A stretch of 64,000 nucleotides of DNA, from contig NZ_CP142016.1 in the NCBI RefSeq assembly GCF_035666175.1, forward strand, positions 2,480,001-2,544,000, written 5' to 3'. This document shows positions 43,392 through 52,054 of the stretch, one piece after another (position 1 is the first letter of the stretch; every line of letters starts with the position of its first letter). This DNA is from Riemerella anatipestifer (GTDB taxonomy: Bacteria; Bacteroidota; Bacteroidia; Flavobacteriales; Weeksellaceae). The notes beneath the pieces were generated by a model that worked only from the letters and a program-made list of their open reading frames with translations, had not been told where the DNA came from and did no database searches. The position numbers and the translations under genes are program-made.

Positions 43392-46300
43392 ATGAAAAAA
43401 ATCCAAAATATTCTTGTATCCACCCGTACTATGGCGGTGTTGCTGTTGGTTTATGCTTTATCTATGGCGTATGCCACTTTTATGGAAAACGATTATGGCA
43501 CGCCTACGGCAAAGGCTTTTATCTATGAGTCTAAATGGTTCGAGGCAATTATGTTTTTGCTTATCATCAATTTTATAGGCAATATTGGCAGGTATCGCTT
43601 ATGGAAACGAGAAAAGTGTCCTTTATTGGTTTTCCATTTATCATTTATTTTGTTGTTTATAGGAGGAGCTATTACTAGATATATCAGTTACGAAGGAACG
43701 ATGCACATTCGTGAGGGAGAAACTTCTAACGAAATAGTAACTAGCAAGAATTTCTTTAAAATCCAAATAGAAGAAAAAGGGGAAGTGCTTAATTATGCAG
43801 ATATTCCTTTTTTGATGACGCCAGAAGTGCCTTTTTGGTCTAAAGTAACCAACCATTACTTTAAAGCGGCTTACGACTTTAATGGTAAAAAAATAAAAGT
43901 AAAGCAGTTGGCTTACACACCTAGAAAGAAGGACAGTATAAAGGTAACGCCTAATGGCAAAGAGTATCTTCATTTTGTAACCACAGACGATGCAGGAAGG
44001 TTAGAATATTATCTGTCAGAAGGAGAGGTTAAAAATATCGGTGGTACATTAGTAACTTATAACAGACCGATAGACGGAGCGGTGGAGTTTAAAAAACAAG
44101 ATGGAAAGCTTTACATTAAAACACCTGTAGATGCTACTTATATGGTAATGGCGAGTCAAGAAGTGGGGGCATCTCCTAAAGACGAATATACGCCGCTATC
44201 TCTTAGAAGTTTATACACGATTAACCAAATGAGAATTGTAGTGCCTGAAGGACTGAAAAGAGGCGAAATAGTGTCTTATTCTGGGGATAAAAAGAAGGAT
44301 AAAAATATACCTGATGAGCTTTTACTAGAGGTAGAAGGTCCTAAAACTAAGCAGCAAGTCAGCCTACAAGTACAAGAAGGTAATCCTAACTTGGTAAAAC
44401 AAATTTCGTTAGATGGTATGAATATGATGTTAGGGTTTGGTGCTAAAGTTTACACTACGCCATTTGCATTGAAGTTAGACGATTTTGTGATGGAAACCTA
44501 CCCAGGGAGTTCTTCGCCGTCTGCTTATGAGAGCCATGTTCAGATTATAGATAATGGTAAACAAACACCATACAAAATTTATATGAATAATGTACTTAAT
44601 TATCGTGGGTACCGTTTCTTCCAATCTAGTTTTGATGCAGACAGACACGGCACGATACTATCGGTTAATCACGATTATTGGGGAACGCTTATTACCTATA
44701 TAGGCTATACACTTATGTTTATTGCAATGTTTATTACTCTGTTTTGGAAAGGAACTCGTTTTTGGTCTTTAAATAAAATGTTGAAAGATATTAGCAAGAA
44801 AAAAGCGTTAGGAATATTATTACTGGTGTTGAGCTTTGGTTTTCTACAAGCACAACCAAAAACGCCAACAGCCAAAACTTCTACTCAAAAAGTGCTTTCT
44901 GCCGATGATATGGTACAGCACATCAATATAGATAAGGCTCATGCAGAGAAATTTGGTTCTTTGTTAGTGCAGAGTTATGATGGGAGAATACAGCCAGTAA
45001 ATACACAGGCACTAGATATTTTGAGAAAACTCGCAGGTAAAGAATCTTTTAAACAATTAGATGCTAACCAGTGGTTTTTGTCAGCGACTATAGACCCGAT
45101 GTTTTGGGCTCAAGTACATATTATTAAGGTAGAGACTAAGGGAAAAGTAGGAGAGGAATTAAAGAAAAAAACCAAGGCGAATGACGAGGGCTATACTAGC
45201 CTTGTAAATCTTTTCCCTGCGGATAAGTTTGGTAATCTTCGTTTTGTTTTAGAAGATGATTATAACGAAGCTTTTCATAAAAAACCAGCTGAACAATCTA
45301 AGTACGACCAAGCAGTCATCAAACTTAATGATAAAGTACAAGTGATGAATGCCCTAATGTCTTGGCAATATTTCCGTGTGATACCTGTACAGAACGACCC
45401 TAACCATAAATGGAACTCTGTAATGGACGCTAATTTCCAAATAGATACTAATGCACAGGAGGTACTAGGTCCTTACCTTTCTTCGGTACTGATGGCTACA
45501 CAGAGCGATAAGTGGGCAACTGCTGATAAAGAACTAGATAAAGTAAAGAGCTATCAAGCAAAATGGGGTAAAAATGTTATTCCGCCTCAAACCAAGATAG
45601 ATTTAGAAATTTTAATGAATAAACTTAATCTCAACTTTAAGTTGATGATTTTTTATAGCGTTGTTGCTGCATTATTGTTGGTACTTGGCTTTGTAGAATT
45701 ATTTAAACCCAATCGTTTGTTACATAAAGTCATTAAAGTGATTTTAGCAGCAGGGATATTGGGTTACCTTGTGCATCTTGTAGGCTTGGGTATCAGATGG
45801 TATATTTCGGGACATGCACCTTGGAGTAACGGTTATGAGGCGATTATGTTTATTTCTTGGGTAGGTATTAGTGCAGGGTTATTACTTTACAGAAATAATA
45901 ACGCTTTGATACCTTCGGCAGGTTTCTTGGTGGCGGTACTTCTGATGGGCTTTGCTCATGGTGCGGTAAGTCTAGACCCGCAGATTACACCTTTAGTGCC
46001 AGTGCTTAAATCTTATTGGTTAGTAATCCATGTGGCTATTATTACCTCTAGTTATGGTTTCTTTGCACTGTCCTTTATTATAGGGATTATGGTATTGTTG
46101 TTTTACATTATTTCTAGTAAAGCTACTTTCCAAAAACATAATGATACCACGATAAAAGAGCTTACTGCCGTTTCAGAAATGTCGCTTACGATAGGGCTTT
46201 TTGCGCTTACAATAGGTACTTTTTTAGGTGGAGTTTGGGCTAACGAATCTTGGGGAAGATATTGGTCTTGGGACCCTAAAGAAACTTGGGCATTTATATC

Positions 46301-46565
46301 GGTTATGGTATATGCTTTCGTATTGCATATGCGTTTGGTGCCAGGGCTTAGAGGGCGTTATGCTTTTCATATGGTAACTATGTTTGCTTTTAGTTCGGTT
46401 ATTATGACTTACTTTGGGGTTAATTATTATCTTTCAGGGTTACACTCTTATGCGGCAGGAGACCCTATCCCTGTACCAGCGTGGGTTTATATTACAGGGG
46501 CGAGTATGATTACCATTTCTTTAGCGGCGTGGTTTAAATATAAAAAACTGAACTCCAAAAACTAA
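43392..46565 (+). CDS. ccsBA: Cytochrome c biogenesis fusion protein CcsBA (ResB-CcsA)
   Basis: This system II protein exports haem and attaches it to apocytochromes c in the periplasm. The 1057 residues fuse a ResB/CcsB-like half (1-about 460: membrane helices at the N-terminus, a large periplasmic domain, then one helix at about 430-450) to a CcsA half (about 740-1057). The CcsA half contains the haem-handling WWD region, WANESWGRYWSWDPKETW (about 944-961), and conserved His residues in flanking loops. A periplasmic domain of about 240 residues links the halves. Fused CcsBA is usual in Bacteroidetes and epsilonproteobacteria. Confidence 0.95.
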   Translation: MKKIQNILVSTRTMAVLLLVYALSMAYATFMENDYGTPTAKAFIYESKWFEAIMFLLIINFIGNIGRYRLWKREKCPLLVFHLSFILLFIGGAITRYISYEGTMHIREGETSNEIVTSKNFFKIQIEEKGEVLNYADIPFLMTPEVPFWSKVTNHYFKAAYDFNGKKIKVKQLAYTPRKKDSIKVTPNGKEYLHFVTTDDAGRLEYYLSEGEVKNIGGTLVTYNRPIDGAVEFKKQDGKLYIKTPVDATYMVMASQEVGASPKDEYTPLSLRSLYTINQMRIVVPEGLKRGEIVSYSGDKKKDKNIPDELLLEVEGPKTKQQVSLQVQEGNPNLVKQISLDGMNMMLGFGAKVYTTPFALKLDDFVMETYPGSSSPSAYESHVQIIDNGKQTPYKIYMNNVLNYRGYRFFQSSFDADRHGTILSVNHDYWGTLITYIGYTLMFIAMFITLFWKGTRFWSLNKMLKDISKKKALGILLLVLSFGFLQAQPKTPTAKTSTQKVLSADDMVQHINIDKAHAEKFGSLLVQSYDGRIQPVNTQALDILRKLAGKESFKQLDANQWFLSATIDPMFWAQVHIIKVETKGKVGEELKKKTKANDEGYTSLVNLFPADKFGNLRFVLEDDYNEAFHKKPAEQSKYDQAVIKLNDKVQVMNALMSWQYFRVIPVQNDPNHKWNSVMDANFQIDTNAQEVLGPYLSSVLMATQSDKWATADKELDKVKSYQAKWGKNVIPPQTKIDLEILMNKLNLNFKLMIFYSVVAALLLVLGFVELFKPNRLLHKVIKVILAAGILGYLVHLVGLGIRWYISGHAPWSNGYEAIMFISWVGISAGLLLYRNNNALIPSAGFLVAVLLMGFAHGAVSLDPQITPLVPVLKSYWLVIHVAIITSSYGFFALSFIIGIMVLLFYIISSKATFQKHNDTTIKELTAVSEMSLTIGLFALTIGTFLGGVWANESWGRYWSWDPKETWAFISVMVYAFVLHMRLVPGLRGRYAFHMVTMFAFSSVIMTYFGVNYYLSGLHSYAAGDPIPVPAWVYITGASMITISLAAWFKYKKLNSKN

Positions 46566-46629
46566 GAGTAAAATCATTTTTACACAATTAAAAAAATATA
46601 TTATAGACAGTCAGATTTATGTTTCCGTA

Positions 46630-47331
46630 ATGGGGACGGCTCTGACTGTCTTTTTTGTCAATAATACCAAAGTTCAGATTTCAGTTGAGCTATTGAGTTT
46701 GGTTTTTCTCACTTATTTTAATGGTTATCTATATACTAAATATCAATATAGAAAGCCAATCATTGGTAGAATATTAGTAGTTAATACAGTTAGTTTTGCA
46801 CTCGGCATAATGCTGATTTTGTCTTTTTATAATGTTGATATTTTACTGAAATGGCTTACGATTTTATTGTTAGGGTTGGCTTATAACTCTCGTTTTTTGA
46901 ATACTTTTGTCCGAAAAATACCATTACTAAAGATATTTTATGTGGGGTTGAGTTGGGCTTTGGTAAGTGCTTGGCTATTTTTACCTAAAATAGATGGAGC
47001 TATTTTTTGGGTGAGTTTTCTTTATGTTTCGGCATTGGTGTTACCTTTTGATATACGAGATAAATCCAGCGATAAAGTGATAACATTCCCTAAGTTTATA
47101 GGCGTGGCGGCGACTAAAAGGCTGGCTTATGTTTTACTTATTTTTAGCGGAGGGCTATCGTTTATTTATTTTAATACACTTTATGCGGTGGCGTTTGGTG
47201 GAGCTATTGTGGTAGCTTTAGCTTTGGTGTATGGTGCGTCTGAAAGTAAGCCCGATTGGTATTTTTCTCTATGGGTAGAAACTTGTTGTGGGCTTCCGCT
47301 TTTATTTCTGATTTTATTGGAGTATTTTTGA
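46630..47331 (+). CDS. UbiA-like multi-pass membrane protein
   Basis: This is a membrane protein of at least 233 residues with about seven helices. PFDIRDKSSDK (about 147-157) resembles the second Asp-rich motif (DxRDxxxD) of UbiA prenyltransferases, but the first Asp motif is not evident, so enzymatic activity is doubtful. The same frame is open upstream to 46552 with no ATG, GTG or TTG. That stretch (FTQLKKYIIDSQIYVSV) looks like a genuine N-terminus, so a rare start at ATC 46573 or ATT 46576 is possible. It lies between ccsBA and recF. Confidence 0.72.
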   Translation: MGTALTVFFVNNTKVQISVELLSLVFLTYFNGYLYTKYQYRKPIIGRILVVNTVSFALGIMLILSFYNVDILLKWLTILLLGLAYNSRFLNTFVRKIPLLKIFYVGLSWALVSAWLFLPKIDGAIFWVSFLYVSALVLPFDIRDKSSDKVITFPKFIGVAATKRLAYVLLIFSGGLSFIYFNTLYAVAFGGAIVVALALVYGASESKPDWYFSLWVETCCGLPLLFLILLEYF

Positions 47332-47345
47332 CCAATTTTTCAGTA

Positions 47346-48428
47346 ATGATTATCAAAAAATTATATTTAACAAATTTCAAAAATCATCAAGAGCGAGTGT
47401 TTGATTTTTCCTCCGAAATCAATAGTTTCGTAGGGAATAATGGGGCAGGGAAGACCAATATTTTAGACGCTTTGCACTATTTGTCCGTAGGTAAAAGTTT
47501 TCTAGGGAATTCTGATGTTAATAATATTTTGACGGGGGAAGACTTCTTTACTTTAGAGGCGGTGGTAGATGATGGCGAAAAAGAAACGATATTAAAAATT
47601 ATCCAAAGCAAAGACGCTAAAAAATTGGTAAAGAAGAACGATAAGTCTTACGCTCGTTTGTCAGACCATATTGGGTTTTTGCCAAGTGTGATGATTTCTC
47701 CCTATGATACCAATCTTATCTCTGATTCTGGGGAGAGCAGAAGACGATTTTTAGATGCGATGATTTCGCAGGTAGATGCAGAGTATTTGCACTCTATTAT
47801 GCAATACCAAAAAGCACTTAAACAAAGAAATGCCTTACTAAAGTCTTTCGCTAAAAATAGATATTTTGATAAAGATTCGCTAGAGATTTATGATGAGCCT
47901 TTGTGCCAATATGCAGGGGTGATTTTTGAAAAGAGGAGCCTATTTATCACACAGCTACTGCCTACTTTTTTGCATTTTTATAATATGATTTCTAATGGTA
48001 AAGAGGAGGTGGATATTGTTTACCAATCGGATTTGGAAGAGCAAACAATGGCAGAAGTCCTATCTCAAAATGTAGAAAAAGACCGAGTGCTGACCTACAC
48101 TTCTAAAGGAATTCATAAAGACGAACTTCGCTTTGAGATGAGTGGGGATTTGATAAAGAAAATTGGTTCCCAGGGGCAGCAGAAGTCGTTTTTAATTGCG
48201 TTAAAGTTGGCTCAAATCAACCGTATTAAAGAAATTACAGGGAAGACGCCTCTGTTGTTACTAGACGATATATTTGATAAGCTGGACGACCGCCGTGTGG
48301 CTCAACTTATAGAATTGGTGAACAAAGAACATTTCGGACAGATATTTATTACAGATACCCATAAAGAACGAACGGAAGCCGTAGTAAAAAACATCAATGA
48401 AGAAAGCCGTATTTTTGAGATAGCTTAA
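47346..48428 (+). CDS. recF: DNA replication and repair protein RecF
   Basis: RecF is an SMC-like ATPase that helps load RecA at single-strand gaps together with RecO and RecR. The 360-residue protein starts MIIKKLYLTNFKNH, the family N-terminus. It shows Walker A GNNGAGKT (30-37), the signature region LRFEMSGDLIKKIGSQGQQKSF, and Walker B LLLLDDIFDKLD near residue 305. A frame extension to 47256 overlaps the preceding gene and is not family-like. It is not next to dnaA/dnaN here, as is common in Bacteroidetes. Confidence 0.96.
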   Translation: MIIKKLYLTNFKNHQERVFDFSSEINSFVGNNGAGKTNILDALHYLSVGKSFLGNSDVNNILTGEDFFTLEAVVDDGEKETILKIIQSKDAKKLVKKNDKSYARLSDHIGFLPSVMISPYDTNLISDSGESRRRFLDAMISQVDAEYLHSIMQYQKALKQRNALLKSFAKNRYFDKDSLEIYDEPLCQYAGVIFEKRSLFITQLLPTFLHFYNMISNGKEEVDIVYQSDLEEQTMAEVLSQNVEKDRVLTYTSKGIHKDELRFEMSGDLIKKIGSQGQQKSFLIALKLAQINRIKEITGKTPLLLLDDIFDKLDDRRVAQLIELVNKEHFGQIFITDTHKERTEAVVKNINEESRIFEIA

Positions 48429-48559
48429 GATTTTTTTGCATAAACAGAATTGTTGCCTGTAATTTTATGAAAAAATGTCGCAACAATCTCGTTTTCAGAT
48501 TTAAAACAAGACAAAAAGTCTACTATATTTTCAATTTTTCAAATTTTTTACTTTGGGCA

Positions 48560-48567
48560 TAATTTTG
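48560..48567 (+). promoter_or_regulatory. -7 element (TAATTTTG) of the SIR2-like gene
   Basis: TAATTTTG lies 37 nt before ATG 48605. No TTG is found at the -33 distance. The gene therefore seems to have its own promoter rather than sharing that of recF, which ends 176 nt upstream. Confidence 0.4.
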
Positions 48568-48604
48568 CGTTCTTTAATTTCATAATCTTAAAAAATTAGT
48601 AATT

Positions 48605-49657
48605 ATGAATTATAAAGATTTACCTACTTACAGCGAAATTTTAGACCAATTAGAAAAAAAGAAAAGAAAAAAGCATTTACTTTTCGGAAATGGTTTTAGT
48701 ATTGCATACGACCATTCTATTTTTTCATATAATGCACTAAGTAAATTTATAGAAGATAACGGTAATGATGCGGTTAAAGGATTATTCAAAACTTTGAACA
48801 CCACAAATTTTGAATTAATTATGAGACAACTTGAAACTTTTTCAAAAGTAGCCCATATCTTTAGTGACGATGAAAAAACACAAGAGAAAATAAATGTAGT
48901 TATTTCTGAACTCAAAAAAAGTCTAATAGATGCAGTTACTAAATTGCACCCATATCATGCTTTTGAAGTCCCCGAAAATAAAAGTAAAGCATGTATCAAA
49001 TTTCTGGAAGAATACTTATCAAAAGAAGGATTTGTATTTTCAACAAACTATGACTTATTGTTTTATTGGATATTGATGAGAAATGAATCAAAGCATATTA
49101 TTGATGGATTTGGTAGAGATTTGGAAACAGATTTATATCACAAGAAAGAAGAAAATGATGAGTTAGATTATTCAGAGCTGAGATGGGGAAAATATAGCAA
49201 GGAACAAAATGTTTTCTATTTACATGGAAGTTTACCAATATTTGATGACGGAATTAATGTTGTAAAAGTTCAATATGATAATGAACATTATTTATTAGAA
49301 AATGTAAAAGAAAGAATTACTAAAGGCGAATATCCTGTTTTTGTTACAGCGGGTGATGGAAATCAAAAATTGAATCAAATTACACATAATAAATATCTAA
49401 ATTTTTGTTTAGAAAAATTAATGAATATAGAAGGTTCATTAGTAACCTTTGGTTTTAATTTTGGAGAATACGATGAGCATATTATTGAAGCAATAAACAT
49501 TGCTGCAAAAAGAGGTAAAAGAAGCGGAGAAAAACTACATAGTGTTCATATCGGAGTTTATTCCGAACAAGATTATAATCACATTTTAAGTATTACAGAC
49601 AAATTTCAGTGTAAAGTCAATACTTATGACGCAAAAACTGCAAACATTTGGAATTAA
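48605..49657 (+). CDS. Solitary SIR2-like protein (DUF4917-type), candidate anti-phage effector
   Basis: The 350-residue protein has features of SIR2-like NAD-binding proteins rather than true deacetylase sirtuins: GNGFS (28-32) in place of GAGxS, a TNYD motif (147-150), LHGS (206-209) and a late GFNFGEYDEHI (283-293) that resembles the GFxxxDxHI motif of SIR2 defence proteins. This set matches what I know of DUF4917. Related SIR2 domains in Thoeris, DSR and similar systems deplete NAD+ on infection; that role is inferred, and no partner gene is present. By eye it is more AT-rich than recF beside it. It is followed by an unusual inverted repeat. Confidence 0.72.
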   Translation: MNYKDLPTYSEILDQLEKKKRKKHLLFGNGFSIAYDHSIFSYNALSKFIEDNGNDAVKGLFKTLNTTNFELIMRQLETFSKVAHIFSDDEKTQEKINVVISELKKSLIDAVTKLHPYHAFEVPENKSKACIKFLEEYLSKEGFVFSTNYDLLFYWILMRNESKHIIDGFGRDLETDLYHKKEENDELDYSELRWGKYSKEQNVFYLHGSLPIFDDGINVVKVQYDNEHYLLENVKERITKGEYPVFVTAGDGNQKLNQITHNKYLNFCLEKLMNIEGSLVTFGFNFGEYDEHIIEAINIAAKRGKRSGEKLHSVHIGVYSEQDYNHILSITDKFQCKVNTYDAKTANIWN

Positions 49658-49678
49658 AAAAACTGTAGACAACATGGG

Positions 49679-49845
49679 TTTTGCAAGATGCGGGGGTGAA
49701 GGAAATCTCAGAAATATTCTAGAAAATATCCGCAAAAAACTTTTCCATTTTTTAGTTTTTCGTAATTTTAAAAAATGGAAAATGTTTTTGCTAGCGTTCG
49801 GTTCTCCTCTCCACTTATGGTTGTAGTAGCCCGCATCTCGCAAAG
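49679..49845. repeat. Nested imperfect inverted repeat, about 167 nt
   Basis: Outer arms TTTTGCAAGATGCGGG (49679-49694) and CCCGCATCTCGCAAAG (49830-49845) are inverted copies with about two mismatches. Inner arms CGCAAAAAACTTTTCCAT (from 49731) and ATGGAAAATGTTTTTGC (to 49791) continue through T6A/TA6, about 22 of 24 positions. The middle segments pair poorly. Together they could fold into one long hairpin. It lies 21 nt after the SIR2-like gene. It could be a MITE, a recombination site or an RNA element. This and the rest of 49658-49915 contain no credible gene. Confidence 0.7.
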
Positions 49846-49915
49846 CCTCTTTCCTCCAAAATAAAGGTTTGATATTTAATGTAAAACACTTTTAATTCAG
49901 TTGATTAAAAACAAT

Positions 49916-49943
49916 AAAGGATAGGTTTATAAACCTATCCTTT
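49916..49943. terminator. Bidirectional terminator before the convergent S9 peptidase gene
   Basis: AAAGGATAGGTTTA and TAAACCTATCCTTT form a perfect 28 nt palindrome with T-runs on both strands. It serves the leftward S9 peptidase gene (stop at 49968) and any rightward transcript from the SIR2-like gene. Confidence 0.8.
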
Positions 49944-49967
49944 TTATTATATCCTATGTTAGTATCC

Positions 49968-51974
49968 TTAAAGCGTTTCTTTTAACCAATCAAAGAACTC
50001 TCTCTGCCATACCAGACCGTTGTGAGGTTTTAGCACCCAATGGTTTTCGTTAGGGTAGTAGAGTAGTTTGGCTTTTAGTCCTTTTAGTCTTGCCGCTTGA
50101 AAGGCGCCTTGTCCTTGCTCATAAGGCACTCGGTAATCTTTGTGCCCTTGTATAATCATCATAGGCTTGTTCCAATTTTGTACATAGTTACTCGGATTAA
50201 ACTCTGTATAAGCTCTTGGTAGAGGGTTGTCGTAAGGAGAACCACCCAAATCCCAGTTCGCAAACCAAAGTTCCTCAGTATTAAGATACCACGATTTCAT
50301 ATCAAATAGACCATTGTGAGAAATAAAGGTCTTAAATCTGTTTTGGTGTATCCCTGCCAACATAAATACACTGTAACCACCATAACTAGCCCCTACGGCA
50401 GCTATCCTGTCCCCATCTACAAACGGAAGTGTTTTAGCGTAATCTGTAGCAGAAAGATAATCTCTCATAGGTTGTCCGCCCCAATCTTTAGAAATAGCTT
50501 CGTTCCATTCTACACCCCAGCCTTGCATACCTCTTCTGTTAGGAGCGATAACGATATAGCCGTTAGCCGTCATTAGTGCAAAGTTCCATCTAAGCGAGAA
50601 ATATTGCGTTAATGCAGACTGCGGACCTCCCTGACAATAGAGTAGTGCAGGATATTTTTTGTTAGGGTCGAAGTTAGGTGGGTAGTGGAACCATACGCCC
50701 ATCTCTTTGCCGTCCGAAGTTTTTACCATTCTAAGTTCAGATTTAGAAGTGGCGATGTTTTGGTACATCTCTTTATTAACTTCGGTAACTTGCTTCATTG
50801 CTCCGCTTTTGGTGTTTACGGAGAATAAGTCGGCGTTGTGGTTGATGTCTGTTCTAGTAACTAAAAGTTGGTTTTTGGTTTCTGTGATAATATCGTTTAC
50901 ATCAAAAGTTCCTTCTGTGATTTTAGTTACCTTTTTAGATTTAGGACTGATGCTAAAAAGCTGTTTAGTACCTCTGTAAGCTGCTGTAAAGTAAAGCAAC
51001 TGATTGTTTTGGCTCCAAAAGAAATCTCCAGTAACAGACTCGTCCCAATCTTTGGTAAGGTTGGTTATTACTCCTGTTTTCCAATCCATTATTTTGAGGT
51101 CGTTTTTATCTGCCTCATAGCCGTCCCTTGCCATACTTAACCAAGTAAGATAATTGCCATCAGGGCTGAACTTAGGGCTTACATCATAGCCCTTATTTGC
51201 TTCCGTAAGATTCTTTATAGTTTCACTATCAAAATGATAAGAGAAAATATCTGTATTGGTAGATTTGGCATATTCCGCTCCTTCCAAAGGCTTCATTACA
51301 AATAATAATTGAGAGGAATCAGGGCTGAATACAAAATCTTCTGCTCCTCCAAAAGGTCTTTGTGGACTGTCCCACTTTTTACCTTCTAGTAAATCTTTAG
51401 GAGAGCTATTTTTGTCCAAATCTATCACAAAAATATGGTTGTATCTTCCTTGGTTAAAGTAATCCCAATGGCGGTGGTTTAGGTCAGAGTAAACATGAGC
51501 TGTTGTATTAGGTACATCATTATATTTTTCTTTACCAAGCACCTTTTCTACAAGCACTTCTTTACTGTAAGCTATCTTTTTTCCATTAGGAGAGACGATA
51601 ACATTATCGGCATCATCAGGTAGAGTATAGAACGAACTCCACGTTTTACCTTGGTCTTTTGAAAGGAATATCTGCTTACCTTCCGTGGCATAGATACCAT
51701 TCTTATCCCATTGGAAGATGTTTTTTCCGTTAAAATTAACTTTAGACGAAAGATTGTTTTTTAAATTGAGAAAGTAGTTTTCGGAATTGGTTTTTTCTGT
51801 CTTTAAGTCGGTTTGTCCTACTTTATAGATTAACCCCGATTGGTCTGGAGCAACTACTTGAACGCTCATTCTTTTGAGCGTCCACAATTTCTCTGGTGTC
51901 ATAAGGTTTTGAGCACTGATGAGCATCGGGAGACTGGTCGCCACAGCCAGCATTTTTTGTTTTAAGTTTATCAT
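49968..51974 (-). CDS. S9-family (prolyl oligopeptidase-type) dipeptidyl peptidase, DPP5-like
   Basis: The 668-residue secreted serine peptidase starts with a signal peptide (LKQKMLAVATSLPMLISA), followed by a WD40/beta-propeller domain (about 30-400, with repeated FSPDG/FSPDS blades) and an alpha/beta-hydrolase domain (about 420-668). The catalytic triad is visible as Ser in GASYGGY, Asp in QGHKDYRVP and His in NENHWV. Length and layout resemble DPP5 of Porphyromonas and related amino-acid-fermenting Bacteroidetes, which release dipeptides in the periplasm. It is a single gene between two terminators. Confidence 0.92.
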   Translation of the reverse strand: MINLKQKMLAVATSLPMLISAQNLMTPEKLWTLKRMSVQVVAPDQSGLIYKVGQTDLKTEKTNSENYFLNLKNNLSSKVNFNGKNIFQWDKNGIYATEGKQIFLSKDQGKTWSSFYTLPDDADNVIVSPNGKKIAYSKEVLVEKVLGKEKYNDVPNTTAHVYSDLNHRHWDYFNQGRYNHIFVIDLDKNSSPKDLLEGKKWDSPQRPFGGAEDFVFSPDSSQLLFVMKPLEGAEYAKSTNTDIFSYHFDSETIKNLTEANKGYDVSPKFSPDGNYLTWLSMARDGYEADKNDLKIMDWKTGVITNLTKDWDESVTGDFFWSQNNQLLYFTAAYRGTKQLFSISPKSKKVTKITEGTFDVNDIITETKNQLLVTRTDINHNADLFSVNTKSGAMKQVTEVNKEMYQNIATSKSELRMVKTSDGKEMGVWFHYPPNFDPNKKYPALLYCQGGPQSALTQYFSLRWNFALMTANGYIVIAPNRRGMQGWGVEWNEAISKDWGGQPMRDYLSATDYAKTLPFVDGDRIAAVGASYGGYSVFMLAGIHQNRFKTFISHNGLFDMKSWYLNTEELWFANWDLGGSPYDNPLPRAYTEFNPSNYVQNWNKPMMIIQGHKDYRVPYEQGQGAFQAARLKGLKAKLLYYPNENHWVLKPHNGLVWQREFFDWLKETL

Positions 51975-52003
51975 AAATTAAGCATTATAGGTTAAGTAAA
52001 GCC

Positions 52004-52011
52004 CAAAAATA
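52004..52011 (-). promoter_or_regulatory. -7 element (TATTTTTG) of the S9 peptidase gene
   Basis: On the minus strand TATTTTTG lies 29 nt before ATG 51974, directly after the terminator of the preceding gene. Confidence 0.5.
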
Positions 52012-52037
52012 AAAAAATCCGCCCTAAAAGAGCGGAT
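52011..52037 (-). terminator. Terminator after the nif3-DUF164 unit
   Basis: On the minus strand ATCCGC and GCGGAT form a 6 bp stem around a 9 nt loop, followed by a run of seven T. It lies 18 nt after the stop of the coiled-coil gene. Confidence 0.7.
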
Positions 52038-52054
52038 AGATAAGATTTATTTTC

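Noticed and set aside
47256..47345. RecF start at 47256
   Set aside because: It overlaps the preceding gene and adds 30 hydrophobic residues; MIIKKLYLTNFKNH at 47346 is the standard RecF start.
49586..49843. Short reading frames on both strands within the inverted repeat
   Set aside because: They are by-products of the palindrome, overlap the SIR2-like gene or each other, have no promoter and resemble no known protein.
49679..49845. Integron attC site
   Set aside because: The paired arms do not contain the RYYYAAC/GTTRRRY core sites at the expected ends, so only a general likeness (long imperfect palindrome behind a gene) remains.
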